From Arabidopsis thaliana (lineage: Eukaryota > Streptophyta > Magnoliopsida > Brassicales > Brassicaceae), in contig NC_003070.9 of the NCBI RefSeq assembly GCF_000001735.4, positions 27,823,971 through 27,887,970 on the forward strand: a stretch of DNA of 64,000 bases. Direction: 5' to 3'. A program made the translations under genes and the position numbers. This document shows, piece by piece, positions 1 through 11,326 of the stretch. Below the pieces are notes generated by a model. The model was not told the DNA's origin. It was given only the letters and a program-made list of their open reading frames with translations, and ran no database searches. Within the stretch, counting starts at the first letter, position 1. Each line of letters begins with the position of its first letter.

Positions 1-494
1 TCGCCGGAGATTATTCCATATTTTCGGGAAACCCAGAAGCGATAGTAAGAATATAGTTGGAGAGATATTTTCGTAGCAGTCAATGAGAGTAAGAAGATGA
101 TGGAAGGAGGAAGACGGAAGCTTTACCAGAAATCACTAGAGAAATCAAACAGTAAACCACTCATACCAGATTCATTTGAAAATTGAATTTTCTTCGGTTA
201 TTGATTGAGTCACCTGGTTTATCCATCTTTGTACCGAACCGAGACATATACGATATAAATTAAACCAAATTTGGTTTATACTTTGGTTCATATTGCTCTT
301 ATTTACGATGAACCGAACGAAACCGAAATTGGATTAGTGAACCATTGCGAGCCGTTAGTCCACGTAATGACTTTGACCGTCACACGTCACTCACGGTGAA
401 GCAGTGACGACGTGGAAGAAACTCAATCTCTTTCTTCTTCACCTTTTTTCTTTTTCTTCGCACTGGAAAATTCCGCAGGTGAGAGAGAGAAACA
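1..494. other. Upstream flank of SPPA, probable 5' region of a divergent neighbour
   Basis: No convincing open reading frame is present. Positions 1-180 have the purine-rich, moderately GC look of a transcribed leader when read on the minus strand, so this may be the 5' untranslated region of a neighbour outside the window. Around 260-300 there is an AT-rich stretch with a short palindromic AACCAAATTTGGTTT element. The last 70 bases are pyrimidine-rich and then GA-rich, as is common in Arabidopsis 5' leaders, and lead into the SPPA start codon. Confidence 0.35.
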
Positions 495-3400
495 ATGGCG
501 AAGCTACTTCTTCTTCACGCGCCTCATGTAATACCTAGGTTTAGCAGCAGTAGTAGTAGATCACTGGTCTCCGCAGCGGCTTTATACAGAAGACCTCTCC
601 TCGTGAATCCCCAATTTTCCCATATCGGACCTCGTCTTCATTCTCCGTACAATCGGAGATTCTCGGCTCGAGCCTTCGACGATTCACCTGCTTCCTCGGC
701 GGAGATGGAGAAAGAGAAACAGGAACAGCTGCTGGATGGAGTTTCTGGGAAAAAAGATGAGGACTATCCGACCGGAGAAATGGAGTATGAGAATAGGAAC
801 GCGTGGGAGATTTTTGTTGTGAAGTTTCGGATGTTATTTGCTTATCCATGGCAGCGTGTTCGTAAGGGAAGCGTCTTGACCATGACATTGCGCGGCCAGG
901 TTTCGTTCTTAGACGCTGATTTTAGTAGTAGGACTGTAAATTTGTGGTTCCGGTAGCATTTATAGTGAACTTAGTTGACTCGGAAGGCTACATTCAAATT
1001 TTCTGTTGTTATGATCTCCTTTGCGAGTAGAATCCTTATTGGGGTTCTTGTTATATCCTCTCTGTATGATCTACAGTTAGGTTGAAATTGGATTTTTGTT
1101 TCTCCATTTTTCAGATCTCTGATCAGCTAAAGAGCCGTTTCAATTCTGGGCTTTCTCTGCCTCAACTCTCAGAAAATTTTGTGAAAGCGGCATATGATCC
1201 TCGTATTGCTGGAGTCTACCTTCACATTGATCCTTTGAGTTGTGGGTGGGGAAAGGTTGAAGAAATTAGAAGGCATATCTTGAATTTTAAGAAATCAGGT
1301 TACTCCTGAATCTACATTATCTATTGAATATCAGAGTTTATAATTTTCCAATTGTGTTCATACATGCTTCCTGTGACCTAATCATACACATCTTGTTAGG
1401 TAAATTCATTGTTGGATATATCAGCATTTGTGGGCTAAAGGAGTACTATCTTGGATGTGCATGCAACGAGCTCTTTGCCCCACCTAGTGCCTATTCCTTT
1501 CTGTATGGTTTGACTGTTCAAGCATCTTTTCTTGGCGGTAAGGGATTGTCTTCTTTGGCTCAATTTCTCACTTCAAAAGTGGTCATTAAATATCGTTCAA
1601 TGAAATCTTATGCACTCATACTGTGTGCGGACCATCCTTCATTTGTTGAGAAAGCTGTTGTTGAACCGCTACTCGGCCTCTTTTGTAATTTAATGTGATC
1701 ATATCTCACTTCCCTGTTCTCGTTATCAAAGGTCCTTAATCGGATTTCAATAATTACAATTTTACAAAGCAGTAATTGGCACATTTATCGTGAACTAGTT
1801 ATTTTTCAAAAATGTAGGTGTCTTCGAAAAAGTGGGGATTGAACCTCAAGTACAAAGGATTGGAAAATACAAAAGTGCTGGAGATCAGCTTTCTCGCAAA
1901 AGTATATCTGAGGAAAATTATGAGATGCTGAGTGTGCTTCTTGATAACATATATTCAAATTGGCTGGATGGTGTTTCTGACGCAACAGGTGCTAGATTTG
2001 TTCACAATGTTGTTATGGTTATAACATTTTAGTTCTCCTGAATGGCTTCTGCTTAGAACTATGCAGGGAAAAAGCGAGAAGATGTTGAAAATTTCATCAA
2101 TCAAGGAGTTTACGAAATCGAAAAGCTCAAGGAAGCGGGGCTGATAAAGGATATTCGCTATGATGATGAGGTAATACCATTTCTATTCTCTTATGTAGAT
2201 TAGATTCAGTACCTTCTATGTAATCCCAGAAGCCAGGAGTGATGATTCTTGTTATTCAGTCCTTTATCATGAACTTTTTTCCTTGTGGATCTTTTGGTAT
2301 ACTCTCAAAATATTGGGATGGATTAGTTATCATACTTATAAAGATTCCCCTATAAATCTATACAAAGGGAATTAGATTCCGGCCCAGAACTCCTGCTGAT
2401 CTATATAAATTACTTTGAATGTACCTGCAGGTTATAACGATGCTGAAAGAGAGGCTTGGAGTCGAGAAAGACAAAAAGCTTCCTACTGTTGATTACAAGT
2501 AAATGATTCTTACTATATGGAATTGTCAAATTGAGGCTTACTGAATCTAGAGCTATTATCTTTGCAGTACTCTTGGCGCAAGCCTTATACTATTAGGTAT
2601 TGTATACATAATGGTTCCTAGTTGGTTCCTGCATTGGTGGGTAATCTTGATTTAGAATTAGTGTGATTTAGAGTCTGTAGCCGTACAGACTCGAAATCGT
2701 AATTCAACAAAGTGTAGGATAGATATGTCTTCTTCTTTGTTTCTCATTGTGGGAGGAATTAAATTTTGGCAATTTTATAGTAAATGATGCTATGCGTACT
2801 TCATAAACTTTTAAGTTTTCTGTTTTTTATAAACTTGTATGTAAACTTTCCAGGAAAGATTTTTGGATATTGTTTTACTTCGCTTATTGCTTCATGCGGT
2901 TTTATCAATTTTACAGTAACATGAAGATATTCTCGATTGAAATACTTTATGCAGGAAATACTCAGGTGTTAAGAAGTGGACTCTTGGTCTAACTGGCGGC
3001 CGAGACCAAATAGCTATTATTAGAGCAGGGGGAAGCATTTCTCGGGTTAAGGGTCCATTAAGCACTCCTGGTTCAGCTATCATAGCAGAACAACTAATTG
3101 AGAAGATCCGCAGTGTTAGAGGTAGGTCTGTTTATTACGTTTTCATCTACTAGTGTGCTGTTGTGTTCGTCAATAGCAGCTCAGAACTTTATTTCCTCTT
3201 TCTTTTGAAGAGTCCAAAAAATATAAGGCTGCCATCATCCGAATTGACAGTCCAGGAGGTGATGCTCTCGCTTCTGATTTGTAAGTAGTTATATTGATTG
3301 TCAGTGCTGTATGATTTTACCTACAATATACTCGTATGATTTAACATTTCTTGAATTGTTTGGTTCACCTTCTAACATGATACACTCAGACCCATTACTT

Positions 3401-4837
3401 TTATATATTTTTCGTCAATGGAGGTTAGAAGTTGAAGCGCTATCTTTTAAATCAAGAGAATGGGTTAAGAATGCTATATTGAGCATCTAGTAACTTGCAA
3501 ATACGATATCTATCTAGCCTAGAGGTCATGTGTGGATTTGAATTTAATAGCTTTGGAAATCCTTCTAGGCTTTATTATAATCTTCATTATTCATAATGGT
3601 ATACAGAATGTGGAGGGAGATCAAACTACTGGCTGAAACAAAACCCGTCATTGCGTCAATGTCAGATGTGGCAGCAAGTGGAGGCTACTACATGGCAATG
3701 GCTGCAAACGCCATTGTTGCTGAAAATTTGACATTAACTGGCTCAATTGGAGTTGTCACTGGTGATCTTTCTTTTTCTACTTACCAAAGAGAAAGTTTTG
3801 TGCTCTGAATCTTTGTACAACTATCTCTTTCACCCAGTCGCCATGCTTGATTGCTTCTGTTTGTTCTTCTTGTTGCAGCAAGATTTACCTTGGCCAAACT
3901 ATATGAAAAGATTGGCTTCAACAAGGAAACTATATCTAGAGGAAAATATGCTGAGCTTCTGGGGGCTGAGGAAAGACCTTTAAAGTGAGTGACCTCACTC
4001 TGTTTATTACAACGATTTTACTTAGTTAGGCTCTAACCGTCTAAGACTTCTTTGTCACCCAATTGATGCCAATTTGGTTTTTCTCTTTTTGTCAATTTCG
4101 ATTCTCGAAACTACTCTTGTAAGAACCTATAGGTTCCTTTCATTCACTATAATAACAAATGTATGCTAACAGGCCAGAGGAAGCAGAACTGTTTGAGAAG
4201 TCTGCACAGCATGCATACCAGCTTTTCCGAGATAAAGCAGCCTTATCAAGATCGATGCCTGTATTTGTTCCAATCTTGTTTTCTTTCTTGTATTCCTATG
4301 CTTTTTCAAGACTAAATATTTATTCTTACCATGTTCCTAGGTCGACAAGATGGAAGAAGTTGCACAGGGCAGAGTGTGGACCGGTAAGGATGCTCATTCT
4401 CGTGGTCTAATAGATGCTGTCGGTGGGCTGTCCCGAGCTATAGCCATTGCTAAGCAGAAAGCTAATATTCCTCTTAATAAGAAGGTTGGCCTCTCAACTC
4501 TCTTTTACTTCAGTGAACTCATCTTTGTAACAAATCTTTAAAACTTGAGAAGGCATTAAGTAGATGATATATGATTTTTGGCTTTTGCTTGTGGTAAATA
4601 CAGGTAACTCTTGTTGAGCTTTCAAGACCTTCTACATCACTACCAGATATCTTAAGCGGTATAGGAAGCTCGGTGATTGGAGTTGACAGAACATTAAAAG
4701 GACTGCTCGACGAATTAACAATCACCGAGGGAGTTCAAGCTCGTATGGACGGAATCATGTTTCAGCAACTTGGCCGAGATTCTTTAGCAACTCCCATCAT
4801 TGATATGCTTAAAGATTACCTCAGCTCTCTCAGATGA
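495..4837 (+). CDS. SPPA: SPPA, chloroplast signal-peptide-peptidase-like serine protease (13 coding exons, 677 aa)
   Basis: Exons: 495-899, 1115-1298, 1400-1537, 1818-1988, 2067-2170, 2431-2498, 2955-3121, 3211-3280, 3607-3761, 3879-3984, 4173-4260, 4341-4484, 4604-4837; 2034 nt, 677 aa. This is an S49-family (protease IV/SppA) membrane protease of thylakoids, reported as light-induced. The first 65 or so residues are Ser/Arg-rich, like a transit peptide. Two S49 domains follow. The N-terminal one carries the general-base lysine in GKYKSAG (about Lys261). The C-terminal one carries the nucleophile in DVAASGGYY (about Ser460). Both catalytic residues of the long bacterial SppA type are therefore present and the enzyme should be active. 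It stands alone, upstream of the strictosidine-synthase-like cluster. The start is the first ATG after a GA-rich leader. Intron 6 holds a possible cassette exon (see findings). Confidence 0.95.
2568..2636 (+). other. Candidate in-frame cassette exon inside SPPA intron 6
   Basis: Inside the 456-nt intron between exons 6 and 7, a 69-nt stretch is preceded by a good acceptor (CTTTGCAG) and followed by a plausible donor (GTGGGT). It has no stop in the SPPA frame and its phase (2/2) would add 23 codons without shifting the frame. The encoded stretch ([18 protein letters not shown] and flanks) is strongly hydrophobic, like a membrane span. The known protein length of 677 aa excludes it. It may be chance. 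Confidence 0.3.
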
Positions 4838-5026
4838 TTCCGACACTAGTACTGAATCTCATTTGAATGAAACTAAAGAAACCGATGAAACATCTTTAAA
4901 GTCAAACATTCATAAATAAAACGAAAATGATATCAAACAAGTTTCAAGTCTTAAACGTACGTTTCAGCTAATCTCGAAGATATATATATATATATATATG
5001 TGTGTACTTCCCTATTAGAAACAATA
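4838..5026. other. Spacer after SPPA with a TA microsatellite
   Basis: This holds the 3' untranslated region of SPPA and, at 4981-4999, an uninterrupted TA dinucleotide run. No gene is seen before the small ORF starting at 5027. Confidence 0.5.
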
Positions 5027-5173
5027 ATGAAGAGCTCAATGAAGAATATTATCTTCTTCGTAGCCTTTCTCTCAATTTCTGCCATTTCCTTAGCTGAGGA
5101 GAATGTTGAAGATTGCATAAGAGCAGAGATTAGGTTATACAAATTAATTCTTGAAATTTGTAACCATCTTTAA
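5027..5173 (+). CDS. Candidate small secreted peptide (48 codons)
   Basis: The ORF runs from ATG at 5027 to TAA and encodes 48 residues. Residues 1-23 form a textbook secretory signal (MKSSMK, a hydrophobic core IIFFVAFLSISAISLA, then acidic EENVED). The short mature part has two cysteines about 15 residues apart. I recognise no family. It lies only about 120 bases from the stop codon of SS3 on the other strand, so a longer spliced version has little room. An alternative second exon starting near 5200 would add only a few codons. The signal-peptide character argues against pure chance, but transcription is unproven. Confidence 0.35.
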   Translation: MKSSMKNIIFFVAFLSISAISLAEENVEDCIRAEIRLYKLILEICNHL

Positions 5174-5295
5174 AAAAAATCATATTTATTTGAACAGAAT
5201 CAACATGAGCGTACATTGATCCGTCAAGACTTTGTAACCATATTTATTTCGATTCAATCACTTTAATTCTAACCCATACTAATAACATGTTCACT

Positions 5296-7431
5296 TTAAA
5301 GCTTAAGAATTCCGGCGAAAGGACCAAAAAGAGCTCCGATGTAAAGCTGTCCTTTGTATTCGTTAACTTCACTAACCAAAGTATCCCCAAACTTGTCTTT
5401 TAGGGGAATGGTCTGAAGCACTTTACCGGCAGAACTGACTTTAACCGCCGAAGGGTTTGTCGGTCCGGTGGCTGAGTTCACGACCGAAGCAACCCAAAAG
5501 TTTCCAGTAGAACCGATCCTCTTGATGTTGTCAGGGTTCGAGACCGAGTTGGTGAAGTCTTCAGAAGTACCAGCTTTGGATCCTTTGATCCAATACCTCT
5601 TGATGTTACTTTTTGTGAACTGACCAACCAGCACGAATGAACCATCTGAGCTAACGGCACATCCGGCTGAGCCGCTAAGACCTTCCATCAATACAGTCAC
5701 GACCTTTTTTGATGGATCGTATTTGAAGAACTTACCGGTCGAGTCTTTTGTTGCCACTGCTTTCAACACATCCCTGCATATGCATCATAATCAATATTAG
5801 TAATTAAGTAATATCATTTGATTAATTAACCGATTCAAATGAAAATGTTAAAAAATGGTTTATCGTAATTCGTAATTAGAACAAAAAGCATCAAAATTAA
5901 TTTGGCTCTAACTAAAGAAATACACTATAAGCTTTTTATTGAGTGATCACAGCAACAAAAAAAAACTTTCGATTTGATTAAAAAACAAAACTTAGAAAGG
6001 GAAAAAAATCATTTAAGATGATTTTTATATTAAAATAGAAATATTTACTTTGTTCATAAATTATATGATAAGTGTATTTATATATTTACGTATAGAAGGG
6101 AAAAATAAAACTGTACCTAGGGCCAAATGTTGAGCTGAAGGAAGTGAAATAGACGACGCCGGTAGTGGGATCTACGTCAAGCCCGTCAAGAAACAAAAAG
6201 GGCTTGCCGCCGACACTGTCGGCGATCTTCTTAGCCAAACCCCCACGGCGAGGGATGACGTGGAGACCCAATGCAGCATCTGCGACGTAAAGATCACCTG
6301 TTTTCGTGTTGAAGGCTATTCCGGCTGGTCGACCACATTTTTCGACGTTAGTGGTTCCAAGTGCTCCGTCGCACAACGAAGACTTCCTGAAGTAAATCGA
6401 ATCAAATTTGTTAATATTTGATAGACAAACAAAAAAATGAAAAATAAAAAATTAACACATAGTTAAATATGATTCTTATATTTGTATAGCTCCACACGTA
6501 TTTGACAGCAATGCGGATGATATTAATGCTAGCGTGTGTTTAGCCTGTTACAATGTTTGTTTAGGACATTCTATTTTGTTAAATTAAAGATGATTACATT
6601 TATACATCCTATACATACATTAATCAACAATTAGTATTTTGAATATTATACGAGTACATAATAATTCTTGAAATTTAAAAAAAAAAAAAAAAATTAGGTC
6701 GAATGAAAAGAGAAATAAAGGGCACTCAGTTGATGAATAAATTAATTTAAAGTAGGTTGCATGGAGGCAGTAGCCCACCAAAAAAAGTAGGTTGCAGTTA
6801 TTTCTGAATCTCTAGTGCACGAAATCTTTAGATCATCATTACATGATTGACTCTGAGGTTTGTATTTGACAACAAAGTTTTCCCATTTGTGTATGTCAGA
6901 TCTGATTTCGAGTTTATTTTTACTTCATTGTCTTATGTGACATGAGAAGATATATAATGTTATTTTTTATTTTATTTTATAACTATAAGATAACTAGACA
7001 AGTTTATTTACCAAAACAAAATGAAAAGATAATGTTGTTACGGATTTAGTAATATAAAAGGTTCGTATCATTATCATGAAGTATATGGAAAGAATTCTGA
7101 TTTGCGTATCAAGCTCTTGATAACATTGAATTCAAATGCATAAGAAGCATATATAAGTAAATGAAAAAGTAATGATCTTGGAAACTTACGAAGAGTTTGT
7201 GATCTGGGCAAAGTCGACATAACCTTTCTTTGGAAGATATTTTAGGATTTTACCGCCGGTGACTCCGGTGTAGAATCCTTTTCCGGTGGAATCAAAAGCG
7301 AAAGCTTCAGGGCCTGTTCTGTTTCCTGGCACCGGAAGTTTTTGAAATGATGACTTTTTGGTTGAGAGAACAGATGAAGAAAATGAGAGAAGAAGGAGAA
7401 GAGAAATCAACGAGACAAACGACCTCATCAT
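5296..7431 (-). CDS. SS3: SS3, strictosidine-synthase-like secreted beta-propeller protein (3 exons, 329 aa)
   Basis: Exons on the minus strand: 7431-7190, 6386-6117, 5773-5296; 990 nt, 329 aa. The protein starts with a secretory signal peptide (about residues 1-23, Leu/Ser-rich core). It then has the strictosidine-synthase/SMP-30-like six-bladed propeller fold, seen in GPEAFAFDSTGKGFYTGVT near the start and in DGLDVDPTTGVVYFTSFSS, DGSFVLV and NFWVASV as blade motifs. Two cysteines around CDGALG and KCGRPAG probably form the conserved propeller disulphide. Brassicaceae do not make strictosidine, so the name reflects fold only. A hydrolase or other secreted or vacuolar role is likely, and the substrate is unknown. 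It is the first of three tandem copies with identical intron positions. A TATA box lies 54 nt upstream of the start. A second in-frame ATG directly follows the first. Confidence 0.93.
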
Positions 7432-7484
7432 GTTTCTTTGGTTGTGTTCTTTTTATCTATCTCTTATCTGTATGTATGTATGTA

Positions 7485-7492
7485 TATTTATA
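7485..7492 (-). promoter_or_regulatory. TATA box of SS3
   Basis: The minus strand reads TATAAATA here, 54 nt upstream of the SS3 ATG, which fits a short Arabidopsis leader. The same octamer occurs at a similar distance in front of SS2. Confidence 0.6.
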
Positions 7493-8461
7493 GATTTATT
7501 TTTGGAATGTTACCTTTTTTGAAATTTCCTTATATTAAGACATCTTTTTTTTTTTTTTTTTCTAAAGTTGACAATAGACAAAGTATTTATAGAAACAAAT
7601 CAAACTAAAATTAGTAATTAATATTGAATATAAATCAAGAAACAAATACGCCTAAATTACGTTAGTTTTAAGATTAATTAGAAGTAGATTGATGAAAAGA
7701 TACTACACATTATCTTAGGAACATTTCATTAAATGTTTTGACATTTACTTTTCTTGATTCACTAGTAAATGCGGTAGCGGAAATGGAAAGCAATTTGATT
7801 TGCATTGCTTCTGCATTTTGTACCATGCATAAAATATTATTATGGTCTATATATGTATAGTGTGGATTGTGGAATTTTTTTTTCTCTAAAGCGTGCACGA
7901 AAATCACATATGATGATAGTGCAAAATAAACCGTCTCACCGTACGACACCGCACACTCTTGTTTTTTTAATCACCACCATTCACATTTCACACCTTCGAG
8001 ATCTTATGACATTAAAATGGTCAAAATGGATGTACCTATATAAATCGGCCGCATTCTAGTATCTTACTTTATAGTTTATATATTGATACTATAAGAATGA
8101 CGGTTCTATCTACTAACGTGTTGTATAAAAGTCAATGTATAAACGTGTGTACATATCGAATTATAGATCATATTTTTTTTTAGTATAGATACTTAATTTT
8201 TCTTGTTTTTCGTCTTTATGAAGTAAAACAAAGGGTGAAAACAAAGAAAACCAAAGCCTTAAGAACTAGAGATAATCTCTTCGAAAATATGAAACAATAA
8301 GTAGTAGTAGCCTATTCAAGGAATCACCGAACAATTGTGTCACCCACGTAACAAGCAGGACATTTGAGGGGATATTATTATGGTTAAAATAACTGTAAAC
8401 AGACCTTTCAAAATGATATCAAAAATGGTAATCACCAAAGAACCATATAGTTGATACCAAT
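7493..8461. other. Spacer between SS3 and the second SSL gene
   Basis: AT-rich spacer with a T homopolymer at about 7546-7561. Short reading frames on both strands here show no recognisable protein. It should contain the SS3 promoter and the 3' untranslated region of the next gene. I see no RNA gene or mobile element. Confidence 0.5.
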
Positions 8462-10047
8462 TTAAAGTTTCATGACTCCGGCGAAAGGTCCAGTAAGAGT
8501 TCCGATGTAAAGATGGCCGTTGAACTCGTTGACTTCACTAAGCAAAGTATTCCCAAACTCATTCTTGAGGAAAATGGTCTGGAGCACTTTTCCATTAGCG
8601 TCTAGTTTGACCGCCCTAGGGTCGGTAGGCATAACAACCTTGTTCACGACAGAGGCGACCCAGAAATTTCCGGTAGAACCTACCCTCCTGATGTTGTCGG
8701 GGTTCGAGACAAGACTTGAGAAGTCTTCAATAGTTCCAGCTTTGGGCCCTTTAATCCAATATTTCTTGATGTTACTCTTTATGAACTCGCTAACTAGCAC
8801 GAATGAACCATCTGAGCTCACTGCACAACCAGCAGCACCACTTAGACCTTCCATTAACTCAGTCACGGCTTTGGTCGCTGGGTCGTATTTGAACAGCTTT
8901 CCGCTCGCGTCTTTTAATCCCACTGCGATTAACACTTCCCTACATTGCATAACCAACAATTATTTTAGTACACATATTAAATAACATGCATATATTACCA
9001 TCTTCTATAATAAGCATTTAAAAGTTGATTTTGAAAGAAAAAAATATACTACAACTTAATTACTTGAAAAAATTATTAGTAAACCAACATAATTAAGAAC
9101 GTTTTTTTTCTAATAACAGTTTTGTAAATTAATAATTTTGTCCTTTCCTATATATATACTAGATTTTTAAAAAGAAGGAATTTATAGCATTATATATGTA
9201 ATTGTACTATTGCCTATCTATAATAACTCGTTCATAATAAGGTTATAGTGTTATAGATGAATAAATATGTAAGAAAATTAAACACGTTACCGGGGTCCAA
9301 ACTTGGAACTGAAGGAAGTGAAGTAGACGACGCCGGTGGTGGGATCAACATCAAGACCGTCAAGAAACTTGAAAGGCTTTCCGTCAACACTGTCGGCCAG
9401 CTTTGTGGCCAAACCTCCTGCGGGAGAGATAACGTGAAGACCCAACGGAGCATCGGCGACATAGAGATCACCTGTTTTGCTGTTTAAGGCTATTCCCGCT
9501 GGTCGACCACACTTTCCGGCGAAAGCGGTTCCTAATGCTCCGTTGCACCATGCCGAGTTCCTAGAGTAATCAAACCGATTAAAAAATATTTCTTAAAAAA
9601 TGCAGCAATACAAATATTTTGTTACAATATATATACAACAATTTAAAATAATAATGAGCCAGATACGTCTTAAGAATATTAGATAATAATTACTATATAA
9701 AGAAACAAGATCGTTAATTAGATAACAATTGATATTTGATAAGAAAAAGATTCCTTAAACCAGAAGCATGATCTTGAAAAGTTATAATCTTGGAGATCCT
9801 AAGAAGGAGACACTTACGAGGAATCTGTGATCTGGGCAAAATCGACATAACCCTTCCCAGGAACGTACTTGAGGATTTTACCACCGGAGACTCCGGTGTA
9901 GAATCCGCCGGTAGAGTCAAAGGCGAAAGATTCAGGGCCTGACCTCTTGTCAGGCACCGGAAGTTTCTGAAAAGAAGCATCATCGGAGAAAACAGCCGAC
10001 GAAAAAGAGAGAAGAAGAAGAGAAATCACAAAGACAAACGACGCCAT
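8462..10047 (-). CDS. Strictosidine-synthase-like protein, AT1G74010 type (3 exons, 325 aa)
   Basis: Exons on the minus strand: 10047-9818, 9560-9291, 8939-8462; 978 nt, 325 aa. This is the middle member of the tandem trio. It has a signal peptide (MASFVFVISLLLLSFSSAVFS), then the propeller with the same motifs as its neighbours (GPESFAFDS near the start, DGLDVDPTTGVVYFTSFSS, KCGRPAGIALNS, GNFWVASVV). It differs in losing two residues in the first blade and in scattered changes in the last exon (for example IEDFSSLVS). Exon 2 (270 nt) and exon 3 (478 nt) match SS3 exactly in length. Likely secreted or vacuolar. The reaction is unknown, and pathway claims based on strictosidine synthase would be unsafe. 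Confidence 0.92.
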
Positions 10048-10118
10048 GATCGTATCTTAATTAAGTCTATGAAGGTAAAATTAGTACACGAATGATCTCT
10101 ATGTGGGTGTATATGCAC

Positions 10119-10131
10119 ATATATATATATA
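10119..10131 (-). promoter_or_regulatory. TATA-like run upstream of the middle SSL gene
   Basis: An AT repeat about 72-84 nt upstream of the ATG can serve as the TATA element (the minus strand reads TTATATATATATAT). The assignment is by position only. Confidence 0.35.
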
Positions 10132-11318
10132 AAATAATAAGGTAAATACTAAATAGAAATTTCCTTTTTTTTGACGTTACCAATAACACGAAAAAGAAAA
10201 GATCTACTGTTCCGTAAATAAATGGATAAATTCTTTTTCTGGGGATTTGACAGCTTTTCTTCAGACTATGATTGATAGAATGATTCTTTTATGTTAGGAA
10301 GAAAATAGGCAAAAAATATAAAGCAAACAAAAACACGAGTAAAAGGAAAGAAATGTAAATATTGCATGTACGAGGATTTATAAAATTAACAGAAATAGCA
10401 ATGTAAAGCATGGTTATCTTATATTATTGGAAAATTGATGATTCTTGCATAGTATTTTCAAATTTTAGATAGCTTAGGATATTTTTACAAAAAAATTAGA
10501 TTGTTCACAGTTTTCAAATATTCATATATTGGTTTTAAAGATTAAATCCTTTTTTTGTATAATGTAATGTTCATTATACAGCTAGCTCAACCCGGGACCC
10601 CTCTCTTGTTCCTTCCTTCGCTTTCAATTAGAGCGTTCGTATATGCGACAATGATATGGTAAAAAAAACTAAAGATGATCCGGGAAGACAATATTAGAAT
10701 TGTTAACTTTTTGACGCTCAAGCTACAATAAGAAAACGGGACTAGTTTTACTAGTTAGAGGACAAAAAAAGCGAGAAAAATTGGAAGTGTCTAATGCGAC
10801 ATTTGTTGAAGTTTGACTGGTGAGCTTTAATAAAGTGGGTACAATAGACAAAAAGTCTTCAGACAAAGAGTACGACTCGACGCCCATGATATAACCGAAA
10901 ACTTTTGTAAATGATCATGAACGAAAAAAAGGTGTACTTGTCTTCGACGTAAGGTTGGAGATCTTATTAATTAGCGTGTGGAATTCGTGTGTGTGTGGTT
11001 GGACCTTTTGAACAACATTTGTCAACATGTCTTATTTCATACCTTCGGATCTCCCCTCTCTTTTGTCCTCTTTTCACTATCTAGAAGTACTCAAAAATCA
11101 AAATACATGGGAACGTGATATCTGATGGTGACTGAAGATCAAATGTTACGCTTGCCTTTTGAAAAAAAATATCAAATTAATCAAACACTATACAAGATAA
11201 CCATGCTTTAAATTGCTATTTCAATTAAGAGATCTAAGTGGTTATTTTATTCAGAAATAAATAAAAAGCTCATATATATATATTATTGTAACACATCGGA
11301 TGCATTCAAATAAGAGAT
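10132..11318. other. Spacer between the middle SSL gene and SS2
   Basis: No gene is seen. A 16-bp direct repeat, TAAGAGATCTAAGTGG, occurs at 11226-11241 and again at 11311-11326, and the second copy contains the SS2 stop codon. The rest is AT-rich, and a short GC-richer patch near 10585-10620 resembles no feature I know. Confidence 0.45.
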
Positions 11319-11326
11319 CTAAGTGG
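11226..11326. repeat. 16-bp direct repeat spanning the SS2 stop codon
   Basis: TAAGAGATCTAAGTGG is present at 11226-11241 and 11311-11326 with no mismatch. The second copy includes the TAG stop (minus strand) of SS2. Confidence 0.6.

Noticed and set aside
8520-8984. Plus-strand frame of 154 codons opposite the middle SSL gene
   Set aside because: It is the antisense shadow of exon 3 of a well-supported gene. A similar shadow occurs opposite SS2.
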